Positions 1 to 5,620 of a stretch of DNA of 13,288 bases are shown here, piece by piece. The notes beneath the pieces were generated by a model, which saw only the letters and a program-made list of their open reading frames with translations, had not been told where the DNA came from and ran no database searches. This DNA comes from Candidatus Latescibacterota bacterium (GTDB taxonomy: Bacteria > Latescibacterota > 4484-107 > B68-G9), in NCBI GenBank assembly GCA_012962735.1, contig DTXA01000502.1, positions 1 to 13,288 on the forward strand. Reading direction: 5' to 3'. The position numbers and the translations under genes were made by a program. The first letter of the stretch is position 1; every line of letters begins with the position of its first letter.

Positions 1-26
1 AGGTTCGAGTCCTGCATAGCCCACCA
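1..26 (+). tRNA. 3' end of a tRNA (truncated by window start)
   Basis: Only the T-arm and the 3' acceptor strand are inside the window. The T-stem/loop reads AGG-TTCGAGT-CCTGC. It is followed by acceptor strand ATAGCCC (16-22), discriminator A (23) and an encoded CCA (24-26), then a run of five T. The missing 5' acceptor strand should read GGGCTAT. The anticodon lies outside the window, so the isotype cannot be called. It sits 10 bp upstream of tRNA-Pro(GGG), so the two are probably co-transcribed. Confidence 0.85.
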
Positions 27-36
27 TTTTTCGGGT

Positions 37-110
37 CGGGGCGTGGCGCAGCCAGGTAGCGCACTGGCATGGGGGGCCAGTGGTCGCTGGTTCGAATCCA
101 GTCGCCCCGA
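37..110 (+). tRNA. tRNA-Pro(GGG)
   Basis: A complete cloverleaf can be folded by eye. The acceptor stem is CGGGGCG (37-43) with CGCCCCG (103-109). The D-stem is GCGC (46-49) with GCGC (59-62). The anticodon stem is CTGGC (64-68) with GCCAG (76-80), and the loop ATGGGGG (69-75) gives anticodon GGG at 71-73. The T-stem is 86-90 with 98-102, including one G-U pair, around loop TTCGAAT. The C1-G72 pair and A73 match bacterial proline tRNAs. Unlike the other two tRNAs here, CCA is not encoded (TCA follows at 111-113), so CCA would have to be added after transcription. Confidence 0.95.
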
Positions 111-447
111 TCATTTTTATCCTTTCAGAAAAGAGGAGAGAAATCCAAAGGAACGAAGTAAGTATAGACAACATACGTATAGGCAGCTATGGATAAATCC
201 GAGGAGGCCTACGTTTCCGAAAGCCGATTACGGAAGGGGTGTAGTTTCGGATATGGACAGCTATGTCCGTGTCAGGGAACACCTCTATCCGGAAGAAGCC
301 TTTGACGTAAACACTCTGGAGGAATGGGCCGTACGGCAGAGGCAAGGAGATATGGTCGTCTGGATAACCTTCGATGGCTTCTTCTGGTTCCCACGGACGC
401 TTTTTGGGACAGAAGAACATCTGTACGCATTTTACGATAAGCCTGAA

Positions 448-453
448 GTTATA
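448..453. repeat. Left target-site duplication (GTTATA)
   Basis: GTTATA directly precedes the left inverted repeat of the element at 454-576 and is repeated at 577-582. It encodes Val-Ile of the interrupted gene. Confidence 0.75.
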
Positions 454-576
454 GGCATGTTTCGCTCATTTTTGTAAGGCACTTTTAATTATGGGGTTGC
501 AAGGGCTCAAAATTGACTTCCTTGACAACTCACCTCAATATTTTCAATATGTTACGACAAAATAAGCGAAATATGG
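454..576. mobile_element. MITE-like non-autonomous insertion, about 123 bp
   Basis: The left end, read from 456 (CATGTTTCGCTCATTTT), matches the reverse complement of the right end, read from 575 (CATATTTCGCTTATTTT), at 15 of 17 positions. Both differences are transitions. After a small offset both arms continue with GTAA. The element is flanked by GTTATA on each side (448-453 and 577-582). Deleting the element plus one copy restores an unbroken URO-D reading frame. There is no room for a transposase, so it would need one supplied in trans. The AT-rich interior has no obvious long palindrome. The exact outer boundary is uncertain by one or two bases because the ends read GG-CAT on the left and C-CAT on the right. 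The parent insertion-sequence family is not assigned. Confidence 0.8.
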
Positions 577-582
577 GTTATA
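577..582. repeat. Right target-site duplication (GTTATA)
   Basis: Second copy of GTTATA, immediately after the right inverted repeat. It continues into CATGTAATAAACCAAGAT, which resumes the interrupted reading frame as HVINQD. Confidence 0.75.
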
Positions 583-1105
583 CATGTAATAAACCAAGAT
601 TTGCTCGATTACAACCTGCGGGTCCTCGATGAACTGTGCGAAATATGCAGGCCCGATTTCATGACCTTTGCTGAAGATATGTCATACAACAAAGGCCCCA
701 TGATCTCGAAATCGCTTTTCGACGAATTCATAGCCCCCTACTACTGGCAGATCGTTCCGAGGCTCAAGGAATACGGCATTATCCCAACGGAATTGGGAGT
801 TGAGGGATTTCTCCCTCTGGAAAGACAGGCGGGAGTAGATATCGTAGAACTACGCGGTAGGTACCCACGACTCAAGATGATAGGTGGCTACGACAAGAGG
901 GTGATGAGCAAAGGTGAGTCAGAGATGAGGGAGGAGTCCGAGAGGATACTGCCTGTTATGAGACAGGGAGGGTACATTCCGTCGGTGGACCACCAAACGC
1001 CTCCGGAAGTTTCTTTTCAAAATTACAAAATTTATCTTAGACTGCTGGGTGAATATTCCCTGAAAGCTGTGCGGTAAATCCAAGTTCCCGTTCGGTCGGC
1101 CGAAA

Positions 1106-1861
1106 TTGGCGAAACCTTTGATCCTGTTGACCAACGACGACGGAGTTTTTGCAAAGGGGCTTCAGGCCCTGAGGAAGGCGCTGGAGGAGGTGGGGGAGGT
1201 GGTGGTGATCGCCCCGGAGGGGGAGCGCAATGCGGTAGGACATGCCCTGACCCTCCACAAGCCTCTGAGGGTGCGAGAAATAGGGGATCAGTGTTTCGCC
1301 GTCAACGGAACCCCAACCGACTGCGTGATGCTGGGTGTGTACAAGCTCCTCCAGCGCAGACCGGATCTGGTTCTCTCCGGAGTAAACGACGGGCCCAACT
1401 TGGGCGACGATGTGACGTACTCCGGCACGGTGGCCGGGGCTATGGAGGGTATGCTCTTAGGGGTCCCCTCAGTGGCGGTGTCCCTAGCGGAGACAGGGTC
1501 TTACTTCAAGGTGGCGGCCGAGTTTTCGGCCTACTTGGCCAGGTATGTGCTCCGCAATGGAATGCCCGATAGCACCTTCCTCAACGTCAACGTCCCTCCT
1601 CTCCCCTGGGAGGAAATCAAAGGGGTGCGAGTTACAAGGCTGGGCAGGAGGATATACCGCACGGCCATCGTAGAGAAGACCGACCCCAGGAGTAAACCGT
1701 ACTACTGGATCGCAGGACAACACCCCACCTGGGCCGGGGGTGAGGAGACGGATTTCGCCGCAGTGGAGTCTGGGTTCATTTCCGTGTCCCCTTTACATCT
1801 AGATCTGACCAACTATGCTGCCCTGGCCCAGATGGCCGGATGGAAGCTGTGGCCTCTTTGA
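1106..1861 (+). CDS. surE: SurE, survival protein / 5'-nucleotidase
   Basis: This is a 251-residue SurE family protein of usual length. SurE removes phosphate from nucleoside 5'- (and 3'-) monophosphates and some polyphosphate, using a divalent metal in the cytoplasm. Visible signatures are the N-terminal metal-binding LLTNDDG at residues ~7-13 and the long active-site segment at ~91-115, which contains SGVNDGPNLGDDVTYSGTV. The segment AVNGTPTDCV (~68-77) is also typical. The start is taken as TTG at 1106 because it places the motif at the normal distance from the N-terminus; no in-frame ATG lies near, and no clear Shine-Dalgarno sequence is seen. It begins 28 bp after the URO-D relic and may be read from a promoter in or before it. 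The last codons run to TGA about 90 bp before tRNA-Pro(CGG). The family call is very secure; the start codon is less so. Confidence 0.95.
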   Translation: MAKPLILLTNDDGVFAKGLQALRKALEEVGEVVVIAPEGERNAVGHALTLHKPLRVREIGDQCFAVNGTPTDCVMLGVYKLLQRRPDLVLSGVNDGPNLGDDVTYSGTVAGAMEGMLLGVPSVAVSLAETGSYFKVAAEFSAYLARYVLRNGMPDSTFLNVNVPPLPWEEIKGVRVTRLGRRIYRTAIVEKTDPRSKPYYWIAGQHPTWAGGEETDFAAVESGFISVSPLHLDLTNYAALAQMAGWKLWPL

Positions 1862-1898
1862 CTATGTTATATTTAATCGGGATACCGAAAAGTGGGAT

Positions 1899-1927
1899 TT
1901 GAAAATGGCCTTTAAATGAGATAGAAC
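1899..1927 (+). promoter_or_regulatory. Candidate sigma-70-type promoter of tRNA-Pro(CGG)
   Basis: TTGAAA (1899-1904; 5 of 6 to the -35 consensus) is separated by 17 bp from TAGAAC (1922-1927; 4 of 6 to the -10 consensus). Transcription would begin near 1934, about 20 bp before the mature tRNA 5' end. The surrounding 90 bp is clearly more AT-rich than the flanking genes. This is motif evidence only. Confidence 0.45.
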
Positions 1928-1954
1928 TACAGCGACTATCTTGAAGTAGAATGT

Positions 1955-2032
1955 CGGGGCGTAGCGCAGACCGGTTAGCGCGCCTGCTTCGGGAGCAGGA
2001 GGTCCCCGGTTCAAATCCGGGCGCCCCGACCA
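1955..2032 (+). tRNA. tRNA-Pro(CGG)
   Basis: Complete cloverleaf. The acceptor stem is CGGGGCG (1955-1961) with CGCCCCG (2022-2028). The D-stem is GCGC (1964-1967) with GCGC (1978-1981). The anticodon stem is CCTGC (1983-1987) with GCAGG (1995-1999), and loop TTCGGGA gives anticodon CGG at 1990-1992. The T-stem is CCCGG with CCGGG around TTCAAAT. Discriminator A is at 2029 and CCA is encoded (2030-2032). It shares its acceptor stem sequence with tRNA-Pro(GGG) at 37-110. A partial damaged copy of this gene lies about 300 bp downstream. Confidence 0.96.
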
Positions 2033-2033
2033 A

Positions 2034-2040
2034 TTTTTTT
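2034..2040 (+). terminator. T7 tract after tRNA-Pro(CGG)
   Basis: Seven consecutive T directly follow the encoded CCA. The GC-rich T-arm just upstream could help release RNA polymerase, but there is no dedicated hairpin. A weak call based on position and base composition. Confidence 0.3.
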
Positions 2041-2335
2041 GTCAGGGCATATGACGAGATGAGATGTATCCGTGCCCAAGTGGAGTGCATAACCGAGGAC
2101 CACTGGGGGGAACGGGGATCGCTGACCATAGGTTGGGGAAAGATGGGGGCGTACGTCCTGCGGCTGGGCCGTAGGGTATACGCCACCACTTTCTTAGGGA
2201 ACCCACGATGGGCCCTGTGGAAGCGAGGTGCCTCGGGGGAGTGGACTCAGGGCATCTCCGGCCCTGCCATCCGCTCCCCTTTGTTGTTGGCGGGGTCTAA
2301 TACACAGGACTAATAGCCTATGAACAGGGATATAC
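2041..2335. other. About 295-bp stretch with no recognisable gene
   Basis: One plus-strand reading frame stays open from an ATG at 2059 to a TAA at 2311-2313 (84 codons, including LTIGWGKMGAYVLRLGRRVY). It has no convincing Shine-Dalgarno sequence and matches no family I recognise. A minus-strand frame also stays open across 2194-2751, but its right half is antisense to wbqC. The stretch is bounded by an intact tRNA-Pro gene on the left and a broken tRNA-Pro copy on the right, so it could be the residue of a duplication or of an inserted element. I do not call a gene here. Confidence 0.5.
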
Positions 2336-2382
2336 CGGGGCCCGGTCAGCGCGCCTGCCTCGGGAGCAAGAGATCTCGACCA
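2336..2382 (+). pseudogene. tRNA-Pro(CGG) relic: partial, deleted copy
   Basis: Bases 2342-2375 match positions 1971-2004 of the intact tRNA-Pro(CGG), from the D-loop through the anticodon arm, at 30 of 34 positions. All four differences are transitions. The intact gene's CGGGGC start is also present at 2336-2341, joined directly after loss of the 10 bases covering the 5' D-arm. The T-arm is absent, yet CGACCA (2377-2382) matches the intact 3' end, as if the T-arm was deleted too. The anticodon CGG remains, but one pair of the anticodon stem has become C-A. It cannot fold into a tRNA. It ends 2 bp before the wbqC ribosome-binding site. Confidence 0.75.
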
Positions 2383-2384
2383 TC

Positions 2385-2390
2385 GGAGGT
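2385..2390 (+). promoter_or_regulatory. Ribosome-binding site deciding the wbqC start
   Basis: GGAGGT lies 4 bp before ATG at 2395. It favours that start over the in-frame ATG at 2320, whose reading frame would translate through the tRNA relic. Confidence 0.75.
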
Positions 2391-2394
2391 AAGG

Positions 2395-3084
2395 ATGGTC
2401 CTTGCGGCTCATCAACCCCATTATCTCCCCTGGCTGGGGTACTTCGATAAGATGGACCGGGCGGACGTGTTCGTGGTTCTGGATACGGTCCAGTTCGAGA
2501 AGAACGGCTGGCAGAACAGAAACAAGATAAAGACCTCCCAGGGGTGGCAGTGGCTCACCGTGCCGGTGACGTATGGGTTTCCCGCCCGCATAGACCAGGT
2601 CTGGGTTAACAACCGGGTCCGGTGGGGCAAGAAGCACTGGCAGGCCCTGATCACCAACTATCGGAAGGCACCCTATTTCGATGCTTACGCCCCCTTCTTC
2701 GAGGAGACATACCAGAGGTCTTGGGAGATGCTTGTGGATGTAAACCTCCACACCATCCAGTTCATTAAAGAGATGTTGGGGATACAGATTGAGCTTAAGA
2801 TCGCCTCACGGATGGAACCTACCAGGGAGGATCCGAACGGACGCCTCATAGACCTCTGCCGTCAGGTGGGAGCCGACACCTATCTGGCCGGCTCCGGGGG
2901 AAGGGCATATATGGACGTGGAAGCCTTCCGAAGGGCCGGGATAAGGGTCGTATTCCAGGAGTACGAACACCCGGTCTATCCCCAGCTCTACGGGAAGTTT
3001 GTCCCGAACCTCTCGGTCGTGGACCTGCTCTTCAACTGCGGGCCCGAGAGCCTTTCCATAATCCGAGGCGGGAGGAAGGGATGA
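2395..3084 (+). CDS. WbqC-family protein
   Basis: A 229-residue protein of the WbqC-like family, usually found in polysaccharide and lipopolysaccharide gene clusters. Its biochemical role is not firmly established; links to amino-sugar modification have been suggested. The family hallmark is at the N-terminus: AAHQPHYLPWLGYFDKM (residues ~4-20), followed by D-hydrophobic-V-Q-F and NGWQNRNKIK (~37-46). A conserved GADTYLAGSGG segment lies at ~161-171. The start at 2395 puts the HQPHYLPW motif directly at the N-terminus, as in the family, and has a good ribosome-binding site. The stop codon overlaps the ATG of the next gene (ATGA), so translation of the aminotransferase is probably coupled. With that enzyme it likely acts on a surface sugar. 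No membrane segment is seen, so it is probably cytoplasmic. Confidence 0.9.
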   Translation: MVLAAHQPHYLPWLGYFDKMDRADVFVVLDTVQFEKNGWQNRNKIKTSQGWQWLTVPVTYGFPARIDQVWVNNRVRWGKKHWQALITNYRKAPYFDAYAPFFEETYQRSWEMLVDVNLHTIQFIKEMLGIQIELKIASRMEPTREDPNGRLIDLCRQVGADTYLAGSGGRAYMDVEAFRRAGIRVVFQEYEHPVYPQLYGKFVPNLSVVDLLFNCGPESLSIIRGGRKG

Positions 3085-4139
3085 GCGCCTTCATCCCCCA
3101 TTCCCGGCCCACCCTCGGGGAGGAGGAGGCCAGAGCTGCTGCCGAGGTAGTGCTCTCCGGCCAGATCGCCCAGGGCCCCCAAGTCGCCCGGTTCGAGGAG
3201 GAACTGGCGTCTTACATCGGGGTCGGATATGGTGTGGCCGTCAGCTCGGGGACTGCCGCCCTGACTCTCGCCCTCAGGGCCCTCGGGGTTGGGGAGGGGG
3301 ACGAGGTCGCGGTCCCTAGCTACGCCTGCGCTGCCCTCGTGCAGGCCGTGTGGTCTGTTGGGGCCATCCCGCTGCTCGTGGACGTGGACCCCCGCACGGG
3401 AAATATGGACCCGGACGACCTGCGCCGCAGGGCCACCCCGAAGACCAGGACGGTCATGCTTGTCCATATGTTCGGATTTCCGGCCGAGATGGAGGATATA
3501 TCCCGGATGGGGCTTCCGGTTGTGGAGGACTGCGCCATGGCCATAGGGGCCAGGCTCCGGGGCAGGCACTTGGGGAGCTTCGGCCTGGCGTCGGCCTTCT
3601 CCTTCTACGCCACCAAGATGATGGCCACGGGGGAGGGGGGAATGGTGGCGACGGACGACCCCGAGGTCGCCCGGACGGCGCGCGACCTCAGGGAGTACGA
3701 TATGAAGGAGGACCTCAGACCCAGGTTTAACTTCAAGATGACGGACCTCCAGGCAGCCTTAGGAAGGGTGCAACTTAAAAAGTTAGAGAGGTTTTTAGCC
3801 CGGAGGCGGGAGATAGCTGCCCTTTACGATGCCGCTCTTTCAGAAGCCAGGGTGGAGCTCCCCCCCCGCATACCGGATGCGGAGCCGGCCTATTACCGCT
3901 ACGTGGTCCGTGTGGACCGGGATGCGAAAGATGCGGTGGACGCCCTGAGGGCCGGGGGAATAGGGGCGGCCCGGCCGGTCTTCCGGCCCCTCCATAGATA
4001 TCTCGGCCTCCCACCTGAGGACTTCCCAGGGACCGATGAGATGTACCGCAGGGCGGTATCCCTGCCGATATATCCGTCCCTAACAGGAGAGGAGATGTGC
4101 CGGGTGATAAGGGAAGTGCAAGCTATTCTGGAGGGATAG
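3081..4139 (+). CDS. DegT/DnrJ/EryC1/StrS family sugar aminotransferase
   Basis: A 352-residue PLP-dependent enzyme of usual length for the family. It probably transfers an amino group, typically from glutamate, to a nucleotide-linked keto-sugar for surface polysaccharide. Visible signatures are PHSRPTLGEEE at the N-terminus, the PLP-phosphate region SSGTAALTLALRALG (~55-69), GDEVAVPSYACAA (~73-85), the aspartate region VEDCAMAIGA (~148-157) and the PLP lysine in SFYATKMMATGEGGM (Lys179). The segment FNFKMTDLQAALGRVQL follows at ~216-232. The substrate (for example a 3- or 4-keto sugar) cannot be read from the sequence. The ATG overlaps the stop of the WbqC-family gene by 4 bp, and the next gene starts 4 bp after its stop, so it belongs to the same operon. 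Its last codons carry the ribosome-binding site (GGAGGG, 4130-4135) for the following gene. Confidence 0.95.
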   Translation: MSAFIPHSRPTLGEEEARAAAEVVLSGQIAQGPQVARFEEELASYIGVGYGVAVSSGTAALTLALRALGVGEGDEVAVPSYACAALVQAVWSVGAIPLLVDVDPRTGNMDPDDLRRRATPKTRTVMLVHMFGFPAEMEDISRMGLPVVEDCAMAIGARLRGRHLGSFGLASAFSFYATKMMATGEGGMVATDDPEVARTARDLREYDMKEDLRPRFNFKMTDLQAALGRVQLKKLERFLARRREIAALYDAALSEARVELPPRIPDAEPAYYRYVVRVDRDAKDAVDALRAGGIGAARPVFRPLHRYLGLPPEDFPGTDEMYRRAVSLPIYPSLTGEEMCRVIREVQAILEG

Positions 4140-4143
4140 GACG

Positions 4144-5568
4144 ATGTCGGTGGGAAGGTTCGTCTTCAAGGGCCGTAGGTGGGTGCAGCTATCGGCCCTT
4201 TTTCTTTTCGCCTCGGCCCTTTTCTCCGCGTCCTTATGGGGGAAAGCTCTCCTTAGGTCCATCTTGAGGCTGGACCCGCTTTGGCTCTTCGGGAGGTTCG
4301 TGGGGTTCGGTGGGCTGGCGCTTCTGGCCTCCGGGTTCGCCGTGGGCAGGGCCTTCTGCGGATGGATCTGTCCCTTGGGGACGCTATTGGAACTCTGCCC
4401 ATCTAAGAAGGGCCCCTCCACACCGCGGAGCTGGGATTCATCTGGCGTCCTGGCCTTGTCCTTCGCAGCCACAGCTGTCGTCCTGGGGTTCTCCCTCCCC
4501 TTGGCCTTTTCCCCTCTGAGCTTGTGGGTCCGCTCCATCGTCCTCCTCCTCTTCCCTCCCTTGTCCTTCGTGGGGGAGAGGCTCCTCCAGCTCACCTCCC
4601 CCCTATGGGAGCGGCTGGGCTTGGAGGAGTTGGCGTACGCCTCCTTGCGTACTTTCCACTTCCAAGGCATAGAGCTGGCCTTAGGGATTTTCGCGGGGGT
4701 CTTCGCCCTGAACCTTATCGCCCCGAGGTTCTGGTGCAGGCACATCTGCCCCCTGGGGGCCCTTTTGGGCTTCGTCTCCCGTTGGAGCCTCCTGCGCCGG
4801 AGGATGGGCGATCTCTGCGCGTCCTGCGGGCTGTGCGTCCGGCACTGTCCGATGGGGGCCATCCCTCCGAAAGACCCCGCACGGACCAGAAGGGACAGGT
4901 GTATCCTGTGCGGCATATGCATATCCTTCTGCCCTCAAAATATCGTCCGCTTCGGCCTTTTGAAGGGGGAAGCCCTCCCCGGGTTCCTGCCGTCCCGGAG
5001 GGCTGTACTTATATCGCTGGGGCTTGGGGCCTTCACGGGCATCCTGAGCAGGAGGGTGGTCTCTCGGGTCCTCCGACCCTCCCATCTCATCCGACCACCC
5101 AACGCCCTTCCAGAGGAGGAGTTCTTAGACAGGTGCGTGCGCTGCGGCGTTTGCATAAGGGTCTGTCCCACGGACGGCCTCCAGCCCATGCTTTTGGAGG
5201 GGGGGATGGAAGCCCTTTGGACCCCCCGCCTCATCCCGCGCATCGGCCCCTGCGAACCCGAGTGCGCACTCTGCGGGGATATATGCCCCACTGGGGCCAT
5301 CCGGCCATTTTCGGCCGAGGAGAAACCCTCTTTGAAGCTCGGTGTCGCGGTGGTCCAGAAGGATCGCTGCCTTGCCTGGGGATGGGGTAGGGCGTGTCTG
5401 GTGTGCGACGAGGCCTGCCCGTACGACGCCGTGGAACTTGAGCCCGTGCCCGGAAAGGACGTCCGTGGGCCAGTGGTATACAGGGAGTGGTGTGTCGGAT
5501 GCGGCCTGTGCGAGCACCGATGTCCCGTGCCCGGGGAGGCGGCTATACGGGTGGAGCGGCGGACTTGA
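4144..5568 (+). CDS. NapH-NapG-type fusion: membrane polyferredoxin
   Basis: A 474-residue membrane protein joining two usually separate electron-transfer proteins. Residues ~1-270 resemble NapH/MauN quinol-dehydrogenase membrane subunits. They have several transmembrane helices, the paired motifs CGWICPLG (Cys72) and CRHICPLG (Cys198), and two 4Fe-4S motifs, CASCGLCVRHCP (~225) and CILCGICISFCP (~253). Residues ~284-474 resemble NapG/MauM. They have SRRAVLISLGLG (~284), which looks like the twin-arginine signal of a separate NapG kept at the join, followed by CVRCGVCIRVCP (~331), CEPECALCGDICP (~370), CLVCDEACP (~418) and CVGCGLCEHRCP (~450). This suggests about six iron-sulfur clusters carrying electrons between quinol and the periplasmic side. 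No periplasmic terminal enzyme (such as NapA) is in the window, so the partner is unknown. The ATG sits 8 bp after GGAGGG. NapH-NapG family membership is a motif call, not an alignment. Confidence 0.85.
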   Translation: MSVGRFVFKGRRWVQLSALFLFASALFSASLWGKALLRSILRLDPLWLFGRFVGFGGLALLASGFAVGRAFCGWICPLGTLLELCPSKKGPSTPRSWDSSGVLALSFAATAVVLGFSLPLAFSPLSLWVRSIVLLLFPPLSFVGERLLQLTSPLWERLGLEELAYASLRTFHFQGIELALGIFAGVFALNLIAPRFWCRHICPLGALLGFVSRWSLLRRRMGDLCASCGLCVRHCPMGAIPPKDPARTRRDRCILCGICISFCPQNIVRFGLLKGEALPGFLPSRRAVLISLGLGAFTGILSRRVVSRVLRPSHLIRPPNALPEEEFLDRCVRCGVCIRVCPTDGLQPMLLEGGMEALWTPRLIPRIGPCEPECALCGDICPTGAIRPFSAEEKPSLKLGVAVVQKDRCLAWGWGRACLVCDEACPYDAVELEPVPGKDVRGPVVYREWCVGCGLCEHRCPVPGEAAIRVERRT

Positions 5569-5609
5569 CAGGAACAGCCTCCGGGGCTATATTGTTCCTC
5601 CGGAGCTTC

Positions 5610-5616
5610 GGGAGGA
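5610..5616 (+). promoter_or_regulatory. Ribosome-binding site deciding the start of the Omp85 fusion
   Basis: GGGAGGA sits 4 bp before ATG at 5621. That start is followed at once by a signal peptide. The longer in-frame opening from 5342 would overlap the iron-sulfur gene by over 200 bp and bury the signal peptide. Confidence 0.8.
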
Positions 5617-5620
5617 CACG

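Larger units (their letters stand above)
189..1077 (+). pseudogene. Decayed URO-D-family (uroporphyrinogen decarboxylase-like) gene, interrupted by a small mobile element
   Basis: Two same-frame pieces (about 253-453 and 583-1077) resemble successive parts of a URO-D-like protein. The first has DGFFWFPRTLFGTEEHLYAF (the helix before the insertion). The second has PDFMTFAEDMSYNKGPM and ends with GGYIPSVDHQTPPEVS. Such proteins include corrinoid-linked methyltransferases and other uncharacterised enzymes; true haem-pathway activity is not implied. Removing bases 454-582 reconnects the pieces in frame as DKPEVIHVINQDLLDYN, which reads naturally for the family. Other damage: the N-terminal catalytic part is missing; the frame seems to shift near 219-222 (SEEAYVSE in one frame, ADYGR in the next); and at about 780-795 the text jumps from YGIIP to TELGVEGF, where family members carry roughly 15-20 more residues including a DSDG-type segment. 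In-frame stops TAA (475-477) and TGA (523-525) come from the inserted element. Base composition is more AT-rich than the neighbours. The left boundary is approximate. Confidence 0.85.

Noticed and set aside
43..477. A 144-codon open frame from 43
   Set aside because: It begins inside tRNA-Pro(GGG) and ends in a stop supplied by the inserted element. Only its later part is meaningful, as a fragment of the URO-D relic.
1951..2313. A 120-codon open frame through tRNA-Pro(CGG)
   Set aside because: Its first part translates the tRNA. The remaining 84 codons have no ribosome-binding site and no family resemblance.
2287..2316. Possible promoter for wbqC (TTGGCG and TAATAG, 18-bp spacer)
   Set aside because: Matches are only 4/6 and 3/6, too weak to report as a feature.
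2320..2394. Upstream extension of the WbqC-family gene
   Set aside because: It would translate the tRNA relic. The family motif begins right after ATG 2395, which has a proper ribosome-binding site.
4080..5517. Long minus-strand frames opposite the iron-sulfur gene
   Set aside because: They are by-products of GC-rich codon composition; the plus strand has clear cysteine-motif conservation.
5569..5620. GGAACA (5571-5576) with TGTTCC (5593-5598), plus two CCTCCGG copies in the 52-bp gap
   Set aside because: The arms are short with a 16-base loop, and the GC-rich copies are likely by chance; not enough to call a regulator site or terminator.
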